From Pseudidiomarina piscicola (GTDB taxonomy: Bacteria > Pseudomonadota > Gammaproteobacteria > Enterobacterales > Alteromonadaceae), in the NCBI RefSeq assembly GCF_902806985.1, contig NZ_CADCXY010000003.1, forward strand, positions 124,001 to 188,000: 64,000 nt of DNA. Direction: 5' to 3'. The position numbers and the translations under genes are program-made. Each line of letters opens with the position of its first letter. Within the stretch, counting starts at the first letter, position 1. A model generated the notes under the pieces. It was not told where the DNA came from. It did not search any database and was given only the letters and a program-made list of their open reading frames with translations. Below, in pieces: positions 25,127 to 33,106 of this stretch.

Positions 25127-26092
25127 ATGCGCGCTAACCTCCGTCCACTAATGCTCGGTAGTATTTTCATTGGCTCTTTGTTTACCACCTCAACAGCTTT
25201 TACCGCAGAAGAAACTATTCGTATTGAAGGTGAATTGCTGTTTTCAAGTTTACCCACATTAGTTGACCACCAAGGCCCGTTGACGACCCCGTTAAACTTT
25301 ATTGCTACGGTGGTACAGAATCCGGACGAAGGCATTCCCGCTGGTTTTTTCGGCCTCAGCAAAGACTACACTGATGCAACTCAAACCTTGCGTATGGAAA
25401 TCATGGGCCCCGACGGCGGATTGCTTTATGATCGCACATTAGATGTAAGTGACTTACCTTCTTCTGCAACTGTTGACGCGCTCTCTTGGTTTCTTTTTAA
25501 TAGCGATGCGCAAGCGACGAGTGAACCATCGGGGAGTGCGTTCTGGGGAATTATCGCTGCTTCCCAGGAACAGTTTCTGCGCCGCGAAATCAGCTTAGGT
25601 GAGAGTTTATTTAACCGTAACTTGGGCGGATTACCTGAGGTTGTGGTTGAAATAGGCTCGTTATTTGCTGAAGTTTCAGGTTATCCGGTGTTGACAGAGG
25701 GCAGCTACACCTACAGTTTCCTTTATTATGATCAAACCGTGGATAACCTCAGTGGTATCGCTGACACAGGTCTGGTGCAAGGGTACGCCACCCGAATCTC
25801 TTATGGTTCTGACGATGCTGATGGCGATGGCATAGCCGACGATATTGATAGTTGTCCCGCTTCAGATAAACGCGCCACGGTCGTTTTTGACTGGAATGAC
25901 TCAGGGGTCACCAACTATACCTTCGCCAATGGCTGTACGTTAAGCGATGAGTTCGCACGCTGCAGCACAGCAGCAAATTGCACAATGAAATTGGTACACT
26001 CCCTTGAAAAGGGCGGTTCAATTAACTTAGAAGAAGCAAACAGATTACGGAACGCATCGCAGGTTGGCTATCATTCGCGTCGACCGCGGTAG
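25127..26092 (+). CDS. Exported paralog 7 of 7: divergent member lacking the WGWFQP segment
   Basis: Protein of 321 residues with signal MRANLRPLMLGSIFIGSLFT (cleavage near FTA-EE). The type-B N-domain opens IRIEGELLFSSLPTLVDHQG and contains LFAEVSGYPVLTEG. The loop DADGDGIADDIDSC starts at residue 230. The module retains SGVTNYTFANGCTLSD and all four cysteines, but between the third and fourth Cys only STAAN remains where the others have the Glu-rich stretch and SSPWGWFQPV. It then continues MKLVHSLEKGGSINLEEANR, replacing EGRMLRNAL with EANRLRNAS. It may represent the ancestral form. AAAGGAAACGAAGC precedes the ATG. No clear terminator follows before the DUF1302 gene. Confidence 0.8.
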   Translation: MRANLRPLMLGSIFIGSLFTTSTAFTAEETIRIEGELLFSSLPTLVDHQGPLTTPLNFIATVVQNPDEGIPAGFFGLSKDYTDATQTLRMEIMGPDGGLLYDRTLDVSDLPSSATVDALSWFLFNSDAQATSEPSGSAFWGIIAASQEQFLRREISLGESLFNRNLGGLPEVVVEIGSLFAEVSGYPVLTEGSYTYSFLYYDQTVDNLSGIADTGLVQGYATRISYGSDDADGDGIADDIDSCPASDKRATVVFDWNDSGVTNYTFANGCTLSDEFARCSTAANCTMKLVHSLEKGGSINLEEANRLRNASQVGYHSRRPR

Positions 26093-26182
26093 GCTCTATT
26101 TTTCTCAATACACCACTTGCATATTTGCAACTCATCGGACATGATTGAGCTTATAACATCCTAAGGGGATTAGGTGGCTAAC

Positions 26183-28027
26183 ATGAAAAGAAGAACAACT
26201 ATGCTAAAAAAATTACCTCTAGCTACAGCTATAGCGCTGGCATTCGCAGGAACAGCAGGCGCCCATGCCGCAGAATTTGAAGTGGGTGACTTCCGCGTTA
26301 AGTTCGATTCCATCATTTCATATGGCGCCGCATGGCGTATGGAAGAGCGTGATATGCGCTTTATCCATCCTGGCAACATGGAAGGTGGACTAGGTCAGTC
26401 GGGTGTTGCTGATGACGGCAACCTCAACTTCGATAAAGGCGACTTGGTCTCCTCGGTGGTCAAAGGGGTACATGACCTCAGCATCGACGGCGGCGATTAC
26501 GGCGCATTTGTTCGCTTCAAATATTGGTACGATGACGTCATCAAAAATAATGAGATGGCCCACGGTCACGCGGCCACCAATTTTTATCCTAACGTTACCT
26601 TAGATAACGATGGCCTAGATGATTACTCAACCGGTTCAGGTTTTGAATTACTTGATGCCTTTGCTTATGTCTATTTTGACCTCGGTGATATGCCTGCCAA
26701 CTTGCGTGTCGGTCGCCAAGTTCTAAGCTGGGGTGAAAGCACATTCATCTTCAACGGTGTGAATGCCATCAACCCAATCGACGTGAACGCAGTGCGTCGT
26801 CCGGGTGTTGAAATTAAAGAAGCCTTGTTACCTGTTGGAATGGTGAACTTAAACCTTGGTTTAACAGACGAAACAAGCTTAGACATGTTCTATCAATACG
26901 AGTGGGACAACACCAAGCTAGATGGTTGTGGTACCTTCTTCTCGACCGTTGATATTCTCGGCGGCCCTGGTTGTAACAAAGTGACCTTGAACCCAACCTT
27001 AGTGCCTGGTGTGCCGTCAAGCAGTCTCAGTGACCGCGAATCAGTTGAGTTTGGTACTTACCTTGACCGAGCGCCGAATATCGAGCCAGATGATGGTGGC
27101 CAATACGGTTTTGCGTTGCGCCATTACAACATGGACCTCGACGTAGAGTTTGGTTTGTACTACATGAATATTCATAACCAGACGCCAATTATTTCAGCGT
27201 ACAACTGGGAACAACAACCTAGCCCATCGTTGAGCCACCCTGACGGTATTCCAATTGCGGGTCCAAACTATGTACTGCAATACCCAGAAGACCAAGAAAT
27301 CATGGGTGCCAGCTTTAGTACCAACTTTGGCTTATGGTCAGTTGGCGGTGAGTACAGCTTCCGTCCAGACCTCGCGGTACAAATCAATACCACAGAAATC
27401 TTGACTGCCGGCCTTCGCGCGGGCGTACCAAGTACCTTTGGTGACCGCATTCGTACCGATGAAACAGGCGCGTTTACCAACCTTGGCGAACTCCAGCAAG
27501 GTTACGATGAGCTCGACGTCAGCCAGTTCCAGTTAACAGGTATTCGCTTTCTCGATAACGTGCTCGGCGCGAGCCGGTTGACCTTTATCGGTGAAGTCGC
27601 GATGAACAAAGTTCATTCTTTGCCAAGCCTTGATGAGCAGCGTTACGGTCGTAACCCAGTATTTGGTAAGTGTTTAACCATGGCCGACCAGCAAGCTTTG
27701 GGTAACCCATCGCCAGCGGCAGACATTAACTGTGAAGGTTTTGTCACGGCTTCATCATGGGGCTATCGCACCCGCTTCGTTGCTGAATATAACAACGTTA
27801 TATCGGGCTGGAATATGACACCAACCCTAGCCTTTGGCCATGACGTAAAAGGTTACTCGCCAAACAGTAACTTTATCGAAGGTCGCAAAACCATCGGTTT
27901 GAGTGTGGATGCGAGCTACTTGTCGTCTTATAAAATCGGCGTTGGCTATAACATCAACACCGGTGGCGATTACGAAGCCGCAAGTGACCGCGATTTCGCA
28001 TCGATTAGCTTCAGCTACAGCTTCTAA
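26183..28027 (+). CDS. DUF1302 family outer-membrane protein
   Basis: Protein of 614 residues with a signal peptide (MLKKLPLATAIALAFAGTAG, cleavage near AHA-AE) and a C-terminal Phe in FASISFSYSF, typical of outer-membrane beta-barrels recognised by Bam. I recognise DUF1302 from segments such as LRVGRQVLSWGESTFIFNGV and NPIDVNAVRRPGVEIKEALLP. Members often occur with DUF1329 proteins and RND exporters in steroid or lipid contexts; none is present here. I prefer the ATG at 26183 because AGGTGG lies 5 bases before it. A GTG at 26174 and an ATG at 26201 are alternatives. The gene has its own terminator. Confidence 0.85.
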   Translation: MKRRTTMLKKLPLATAIALAFAGTAGAHAAEFEVGDFRVKFDSIISYGAAWRMEERDMRFIHPGNMEGGLGQSGVADDGNLNFDKGDLVSSVVKGVHDLSIDGGDYGAFVRFKYWYDDVIKNNEMAHGHAATNFYPNVTLDNDGLDDYSTGSGFELLDAFAYVYFDLGDMPANLRVGRQVLSWGESTFIFNGVNAINPIDVNAVRRPGVEIKEALLPVGMVNLNLGLTDETSLDMFYQYEWDNTKLDGCGTFFSTVDILGGPGCNKVTLNPTLVPGVPSSSLSDRESVEFGTYLDRAPNIEPDDGGQYGFALRHYNMDLDVEFGLYYMNIHNQTPIISAYNWEQQPSPSLSHPDGIPIAGPNYVLQYPEDQEIMGASFSTNFGLWSVGGEYSFRPDLAVQINTTEILTAGLRAGVPSTFGDRIRTDETGAFTNLGELQQGYDELDVSQFQLTGIRFLDNVLGASRLTFIGEVAMNKVHSLPSLDEQRYGRNPVFGKCLTMADQQALGNPSPAADINCEGFVTASSWGYRTRFVAEYNNVISGWNMTPTLAFGHDVKGYSPNSNFIEGRKTIGLSVDASYLSSYKIGVGYNINTGGDYEAASDRDFASISFSYSF

Positions 28028-28044
28028 TCGTTGATGATAGATTT

Positions 28045-28070
28045 AAAAACCCGCTTCGGCGGGTTTTTTT
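28045..28070 (+). terminator. Intrinsic terminator after the DUF1302 gene
   Basis: AAACCCGC and GCGGGTTT enclose TTCG and are followed by seven T residues. Confidence 0.95.
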
Positions 28071-28153
28071 ATGCCATTCATCCCACAAGGCTTGCGTAAA
28101 ACCCTTACAGGTCGTAGTTATAACTTGAACGACGGGTTAACTAGGAGTCGAAA

Positions 28154-30169
28154 ATGAAAAGACTAATTACTTTGGCGCTGACCTTAGCAACAACCTCGGC
28201 CATCGCCACCGAGCAAGAGCAAGCGACATTTCAACCGCAAGACGTATTCCAACTTGAATACGCCAGCTCACCCACCATTCACCCAAAAGGTGATTACACG
28301 GTGTTTGTTCGCAATTACATGGACATCATGACCGACCGTAAATATGGCACCTTATGGCGAGTCGATAACAAAGGTGAGGTGCGGCCCTTAATTGGTGGTG
28401 ATGCAAACGATCATTCACAAACGTGGTCGCCCGATGGTAGCAAGCTGGCGTTTGTTTCTAATCGCAGTGGTAGCAATCAGATCCATATGTATTGGACGGA
28501 CACCCGAGATCATGCGCCAGTGACCCGCCTGACAGGGTCACCAAGTAATTTAAGCTGGTCGCCAGATGGCAAGTGGTTAGCATTCACCATGTTTACGCCA
28601 GCGCCTGAAAAAGCACCCGTGTCCTTGCCAAAGGCACCAAAGGGTGCAACCTGGGCTGAAGCGCCCAAATACATTGATAAAGACAATTACCGCTATGACG
28701 GTGGCGGCTATGCCAAAGACGGCTACAGCCAAATCTATGTGATGCCGGCAAGCGGTGGCACGCCGCGTCAATTGACCAGCGAAGAGTACAATCATGGTGG
28801 CCAATTGGCGTGGACCCATGACAACCAGAGTATTATCTTCTCGGCCAATTTACGTGAGGACGCTTTCGATCAGCCAGCAAACTCAGAGCTCTACAGCGTA
28901 AGTGTTGCCGACGGCGAGGTGGCGCAACTCACTGATCGCTTTGGTCCCGATGGCTCACCTAGTGTTAGTCCTGATGGCAAGAAATTGGCATGGTTAGGTT
29001 ATGACGATGAAATGATGAGCCATCAACTGACCCAGCTGTATGTGATGGACCTAGGCGGTGACGAGCCGCAATTACTCACCAGTGACTTAGACTATAGCGT
29101 GAGTGATGTGAAGTGGTCGGCCGACAGCCGCGGTGTTTATTTTTCCTACGATCGCCATGGGCAAGGCACCATCGTTTATCAAAATTTAAATGGCAAACGT
29201 AACCAGCTGACCGACGAAATGGGTGGTTTGAGTTATGGACGCCCATACAGTGGCGGTGCTTTTGATGTGCATGGCGCAGGGCAATTAGTCTACACCTTGG
29301 CCGACGCGCAGCGCCCTGCCGACTTAGTTTTAAAAGACGGCAAAACCCGTCGACAACTAACCCAGTTAAACGAAGACTTATTTGCTCACAAAGAGCTCGG
29401 CCGAGTTGAAGAAATTTGGTATGACTCTAAGCACGGTGACTATAAGATCCAAGGCTGGATTGTTTACCCGCCAAACTTTGACCCAGACGAAAAATACCCG
29501 CTGATACTTGAAATTCATGGCGGCCCGCATACAGCCTATGCCGAGAGCTTCTCAGCAGAAGTACAACTAATGGCTGCGGCAGGTAACGTCGTGCTTTACA
29601 CCAACCCACGCGGCAGTACCAGTTATGGCGAAGAGTTTGCCCAGGAAATTCATCATAACTACCCAAGCCAAGACTACGACGACCTGATGGACGGCGTGGA
29701 CGCAGTTATCGACAAAGGCTTTATTGATGAAGACAAGCTTTACGTCACCGGCGGCAGTGGTGGTGGTGTCCTTACCGCATGGATCGTGGGCCATACCGAC
29801 CGTTTCGCCGCCGCAGTAGTCGCCAAGCCGGTTATTAATTGGTACAGCTTCGTGCTTACCGCCGACATGTACAACTATTTCACGAAGTATTGGTTCCCTG
29901 GCTTGCCATGGGAGAACCTTGATCACTACATGAAGTATTCACCGATCAGCTACGTTGGCAACGTCACCACACCAACCATGCTACTTACCGGTGAAGCCGA
30001 CTACCGTACGCCGATCTCTGAGTCGGAACAGTACTATCAGGCATTGAAACTTGCCGGCGTAGAAACCGCCATGGTGCGCGTCCCCGATGCCCCACACGGC
30101 ATCTACAGCCGCCCATCGAACCTGATCGGCAAAGTCGCCTACATCCTCCACTGGTTCGAAACCCACTAG
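28154..30169 (+). CDS. S9 family (prolyl oligopeptidase-like) exported peptidase
   Basis: Serine peptidase of 671 residues with a Sec signal (MKRLITLALTLATTSAIA). Residues about 30-400 form a beta-propeller of WD40/TolB-like repeats (TWSPDGSKLAFVSNRSG, LSWSPDGKWLAF, SVSPDGKKLAWLG). The C-terminal alpha/beta hydrolase domain has the catalytic triad S535 (GGSGGG), D616 (GEADYRTP) and H648 (APHGIY), plus the oxyanion region LEIHGGPHTAYAE. The family cleaves short peptides or acyl-peptides; here it probably works in the periplasm. The last 38 codons are extremely rich in C at third positions. The TAG stop lies inside the start of a palindromic repeat. Confidence 0.93.
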   Translation: MKRLITLALTLATTSAIATEQEQATFQPQDVFQLEYASSPTIHPKGDYTVFVRNYMDIMTDRKYGTLWRVDNKGEVRPLIGGDANDHSQTWSPDGSKLAFVSNRSGSNQIHMYWTDTRDHAPVTRLTGSPSNLSWSPDGKWLAFTMFTPAPEKAPVSLPKAPKGATWAEAPKYIDKDNYRYDGGGYAKDGYSQIYVMPASGGTPRQLTSEEYNHGGQLAWTHDNQSIIFSANLREDAFDQPANSELYSVSVADGEVAQLTDRFGPDGSPSVSPDGKKLAWLGYDDEMMSHQLTQLYVMDLGGDEPQLLTSDLDYSVSDVKWSADSRGVYFSYDRHGQGTIVYQNLNGKRNQLTDEMGGLSYGRPYSGGAFDVHGAGQLVYTLADAQRPADLVLKDGKTRRQLTQLNEDLFAHKELGRVEEIWYDSKHGDYKIQGWIVYPPNFDPDEKYPLILEIHGGPHTAYAESFSAEVQLMAAAGNVVLYTNPRGSTSYGEEFAQEIHHNYPSQDYDDLMDGVDAVIDKGFIDEDKLYVTGGSGGGVLTAWIVGHTDRFAAAVVAKPVINWYSFVLTADMYNYFTKYWFPGLPWENLDHYMKYSPISYVGNVTTPTMLLTGEADYRTPISESEQYYQALKLAGVETAMVRVPDAPHGIYSRPSNLIGKVAYILHWFETH

Positions 30170-30223
30170 AGGGGGCAGCCCTTACAATGTAAAGATGATT
30201 TCCGAAGGGGGGCTGCCCCCCCT
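30168..30223. repeat. Nested palindromic repeat, copy 1
   Basis: Outer arms AGGGGGCAGCCC and GGGCTGCCCCCC flank an inner TTACA-A-TGTAA inverted repeat. The 5' end overlaps the TAG stop of the S9 peptidase and the 3' end touches the stop of the convergent glycosyltransferase. It may act as a bidirectional terminator. Related copies are at 39357 and 40075. Confidence 0.9.
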
Positions 30224-31002
30224 TATTTTTTCTGTTGCTGTTTGCGGCGGTAAGCAATCTCGTAGAGCTTGGCTTCAGTGAGGAAAAAATGGAACGCATC
30301 AATGTTGGCCTTGATAAAGCCACGCCAGCCGGACCAAATCATTTGTCGGCCTAAGTAGAACTTCAAAAACATCAATGGAAATATCAGTAACAGCCGCGGC
30401 AGGCTGCACGGGCGCCCCTGCTGTTCACGCTGTTCTGCTTTTAGTAGTGAGTAGGTGTTGAGCTTGTCCATATAGCCATGGGCCGAGTCGTAGCCGTAAT
30501 GCTTTAGATAAATCGGCAAGTAGGCCAACGGCGGCTCAACTTCAATATGTTCGTGAACTAATACATCAGTGTTCATGTGACACTTGTCTTTACGGTACAC
30601 ACGACGGTACTTGTGATGGCGTGCTTTGCGTAAGCTGTGCCCCATGAAAATATCATCGTGGTGGATCCAAATCCCATTCACATCACCTTCGGCGATGCGT
30701 TCGCGGATCATTTTCAGGCCACCTGCAGGCATCACTTCATCGCCATCAAGGTTAAGCACCCAATTGTGTGTGCATTGCGCGATGCCGAACTCCTTTTGTT
30801 TGGCATAACCTGGCCAGTCATTGTGCACAATGCGGGCCCCATGTTTTTCAGCGATTTCCAGCGTGCGGTCCGTTGAACCAGAGTCGATGATAACGATCTC
30901 TTCGACCCCGCGAACGCTTTCGAGCACTTCATCAAGATGTGCCTCTTCATTCAAGGTAATGACAAAAACGCTCATTGCCGGATAATCGTTTTTTGCTGAC
31001 AT
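30223..31002 (-). CDS. Family 2 glycosyltransferase (WaaE/KdtX-like)
   Basis: GT2 enzyme of 259 residues. The N-terminal GT-A domain shows MSVFVITLNEEAHLDEVL, the nucleotide-binding EIVIIDSGSTDRTLEIAE and the metal-binding LNLDGDE (a DxD motif). The C-terminal region (LLLIFPLMFLKFYLGRQMI) is a membrane-associated hydrophobic stretch. This layout is that of WaaE/KdtX-type transferases acting on the lipopolysaccharide core, so a role in LPS or another surface glycan is likely. The ATG at 31002 has GAGG 6 bases upstream and is preferred to a GTG at 31014. It is a single gene between repeat copy 1 and the divergent ung. Confidence 0.85.
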   Translation of the reverse strand: MSAKNDYPAMSVFVITLNEEAHLDEVLESVRGVEEIVIIDSGSTDRTLEIAEKHGARIVHNDWPGYAKQKEFGIAQCTHNWVLNLDGDEVMPAGGLKMIRERIAEGDVNGIWIHHDDIFMGHSLRKARHHKYRRVYRKDKCHMNTDVLVHEHIEVEPPLAYLPIYLKHYGYDSAHGYMDKLNTYSLLKAEQREQQGRPCSLPRLLLIFPLMFLKFYLGRQMIWSGWRGFIKANIDAFHFFLTEAKLYEIAYRRKQQQKK

Positions 31003-31085
31003 GCAAAGCCTCACATTGTTACCATAAAGACGCTAATATCATACCGTAAAATACGTGAATAGAGATAGTTACCATGGAGCAGGGC

Positions 31086-31733
31086 ATGACCGAACTCACT
31101 TGGAGCGATGTAATCGCGCAAGAAAAGGAACAAGCGTACTTCCAGCAGCTATTGCATAAAGTACAAAGCGAGCGCGACGCCGGAAAGGTTATCTACCCAC
31201 CTAAAGAGCAGGTGTTCAATGCCTTTAAACTGACGCCGTTGGCACAGCTGAAGGTCGTTATTCTCGGGCAAGACCCTTATCACGGCCCTGGTCAGGCCCA
31301 TGGATTGAGTTTCTCAGTGCCGGATGGAATCAAAGTACCGCCGTCGCTGAAGAATATATTTAAGGCGCTACAACACGACTTTGATGACTATCAGCCGCCG
31401 GTTCATGGCAACCTAACGCACTGGGCTGAACAAGGCGTATTACTACTCAATACGGTACTGACGGTAGAGCAGGGCCAGGCTGGCTCGCACGCGAAATGGG
31501 GCTGGGAAAAGTTTACAGATCGAGTGATCACGCAAATTAACACGCACTGCGAAGGCGTTGTGTTTTTACTTTGGGGCGCTCACGCACAGAAAAAAGCCGC
31601 TTTGGTAGACGCCGACCGACATCATGTGTTGACGGCAGTACATCCGTCACCATTATCGGCGCATCGAGGCTTTCTGACCTGTGGTCATTTCCGCCGCACC
31701 AATGAGTTACTAAAGCACCCAATCAACTGGTAG
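31086..31733 (+). CDS. ung: Uracil-DNA glycosylase Ung
   Basis: Base-excision repair enzyme that removes uracil from DNA. The active-site motif [18 protein letters not shown] contains the catalytic Asp, and the second motif [11 protein letters not shown] contains the catalytic His and the minor-groove loop. [19 protein letters not shown] is also typical. I place the start at 31086 ([16 protein letters not shown]), which aligns with E. coli MANELTW and has GGAG 6 bases upstream; an ATG at 31074 would add 4 residues. The gene converges on the DUF3545 gene across a long hairpin. Confidence 0.97.
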   Translation: MTELTWSDVIAQEKEQAYFQQLLHKVQSERDAGKVIYPPKEQVFNAFKLTPLAQLKVVILGQDPYHGPGQAHGLSFSVPDGIKVPPSLKNIFKALQHDFDDYQPPVHGNLTHWAEQGVLLLNTVLTVEQGQAGSHAKWGWEKFTDRVITQINTHCEGVVFLLWGAHAQKKAALVDADRHHVLTAVHPSPLSAHRGFLTCGHFRRTNELLKHPINW

Positions 31734-31740
31734 CGGATAA

Positions 31741-31827
31741 GCAAAAACCGATGTTCGCTGTTCGATGTTTGATGTTTGAAAAAGCAGTCAACTAACAGCG
31801 AACAGCAAACATCAAACATCGATTTTG
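31741..31827. repeat. Hairpin spacer of GCTGTTCG/GATGTTTGA words, likely bidirectional terminator
   Basis: CGATGTTTGATGTTTG (31763-31778) and CAAACATCAAACATCG (31806-31821) are perfect reverse complements. GCTGTTCG (31757-31764) also matches CGAACAGC (31799-31806). The hairpin lies between convergent ung and the DUF3545 gene and is followed by a T-rich stretch. It belongs to the same loose spacer family as 32085, 33827 and 40686. Confidence 0.85.
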
Positions 31828-31831
31828 TTTC

Positions 31832-32002
31832 TTAAAAATCGAATTCGTCTAGCTCGAGATCGAAATCGTTATCCATCTCTTTCAACTCTTCTCGCAGACG
31901 ATATTTTTCCTTGAGGGTTTCAATTTCTCGCCATTTACGTTTACTACGACGAGACTTGCTCTGTTTTGCTTCAACACCGTTTAGCTCTTGCGAATGATCC
32001 AT
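31832..32002 (-). CDS. DUF3545 family microprotein
   Basis: A 56-residue protein reading MDHSQELNGVEAKQ, then SKSRRSKRKWREIETLKEKY and an acidic tail DNDFDLELDEFDF. A perfect AGGAGG lies 5 bases before the ATG. I recognise the central KRKWREIE pattern as DUF3545, a small family found in Vibrio, Shewanella and relatives. A basic helix followed by an acidic tail suggests a protein or nucleic-acid binder. No function is known. It stands alone, convergent to ung. Confidence 0.88.
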   Translation of the reverse strand: MDHSQELNGVEAKQSKSRRSKRKWREIETLKEKYRLREELKEMDNDFDLELDEFDF

Positions 32003-32084
32003 GGGATCCTCCTAGCTTATAGTTGTTATTTTAGGTATAGCGCAACACTTAAATAACACTTGGAGAAATAAAATACAAGAGCGC

Positions 32085-32209
32085 TGTTAGCTATTTGCTG
32101 TTTGCTGTTAGACAAACCAACAGACATTTAATGCTTATTTTCGTGTTTGGATTTTGGCAAAAAGCGAACGTAGTGAGCGTGCGAACATCGAATAGCAAAC
32201 ATCGAATTC
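32085..32209. repeat. Degenerate hairpin spacer upstream of suhB
   Basis: TGTTTGCTGTT (32098-32108) nearly matches the reverse complement of AATAGCAAACA (32191-32201), and GCGAAC/GAACATCGAA words recur on the right. It looks like a decayed copy of the spacer at 31741. The suhB -35 element begins where it ends. Confidence 0.55.
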
Positions 32210-32238
32210 TTGCGCTATTCGCAAGAAAGACGTATAAT
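32210..32238 (+). promoter_or_regulatory. Predicted sigma-70 promoter of suhB
   Basis: TTGCGC (32210-32215) and a consensus TATAAT (32233-32238) are separated by exactly 17 bases. The suhB start codon is 44 bases downstream. Confidence 0.75.
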
Positions 32239-32281
32239 CCGCCGCCACAAAATCGTTCTTTTACAGCACAGGTATATTGGT

Positions 32282-33082
32282 ATGCATCCCATGTTAAACA
32301 TCGCGGTGCGCGCTGCGCGTGCGGCGGGTAAAATCTTAACTAAAAATTTCGGCGTCGAAGCCGACTTTAATGTTCAAGCGAAAAGCCAAAATGATTTCGT
32401 TAGCGAAATTGATCAGGCCGCTGAACAAGCGATCATTCGTACAATTCAGAAAACCTATCCTGATCACAGCATCTTAGCTGAGGAAAGTGGTGCGATTGAG
32501 GGAGCTACGCCTGAACATCAGTGGATCATTGACCCACTTGACGGCACCACCAATTACCTGCGCGGTATTCCTCATTTCGCGATTTCTATCGCTTATCTCC
32601 ACAAAGGCTCTGTGCAAGCGTCGGTCATTTATGATCCGCTACGCGAAGAACTGTTCACTGCCACCAAAGGCGCAGGCGCGCAACTCAACGGTAAACGTTT
32701 ACGCGTTAAAGCGCAGCGCGACCTCAATGGTTCATTGCTGGCAACAGGCTTCCCGTTCAAGCGCAAAGACTTACAAGAAAACTACCAAGCGGTATTTGGC
32801 GCACTATTTGAGCACACCGCGGATATGCGCCGTGCGGGCGCCGCAGCGCTCGACCTGGCCTATGTGGCCGCAGGCCGTTTTGATGGTTTCTGGGAATTCA
32901 GCCTTGAGCCATGGGATATCGCAGCAGGCGGGCTTATTGTTCGCGAAGCGGGCGGACTGGTAACCGACTTTGCGGGCGGTCATGGCTTTATGCAAAGTGG
33001 CCACTTGGTCGCCGGTAACCCGAAAGTGGTGCAGCACTTGTTAACCAAAGCGCGCCCACATTTACCAGCCAGCATGAAGTAA
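32282..33082 (+). CDS. suhB: Inositol-1-monophosphatase SuhB
   Basis: Mg-dependent phosphatase of 266 residues that in E. coli is also part of the rRNA transcription antitermination complex. The start MHPMLNIAVRAARAAGKI is the E. coli SuhB start, fixing the ATG at 32282. The metal-binding motifs are EEISG-like LAEESGAIEG, WIIDPLDGTTNYLRG and the C-terminal EPWDIAAGGLIVREAGG. trmJ follows 24 bases later and is likely co-transcribed, as in many gammaproteobacteria. Confidence 0.97.
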   Translation: MHPMLNIAVRAARAAGKILTKNFGVEADFNVQAKSQNDFVSEIDQAAEQAIIRTIQKTYPDHSILAEESGAIEGATPEHQWIIDPLDGTTNYLRGIPHFAISIAYLHKGSVQASVIYDPLREELFTATKGAGAQLNGKRLRVKAQRDLNGSLLATGFPFKRKDLQENYQAVFGALFEHTADMRRAGAAALDLAYVAAGRFDGFWEFSLEPWDIAAGGLIVREAGGLVTDFAGGHGFMQSGHLVAGNPKVVQHLLTKARPHLPASMK

Positions 33083-33106
33083 CGGGCCACAGGCTAGGGT
33101 GACGCT

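Noticed and set aside
26117..26130. TTGCA-TATT-TGCAA palindrome before the DUF1302 gene
   Set aside because: Five-base arms in AT-rich DNA are expected by chance, and no T run or promoter alignment supports a function.
32095..32331. Plus-strand frame of 78 codons over the suhB promoter
   Set aside because: It crosses the repeat spacer and a TTGCGC-17-TATAAT promoter and runs out of frame into suhB.
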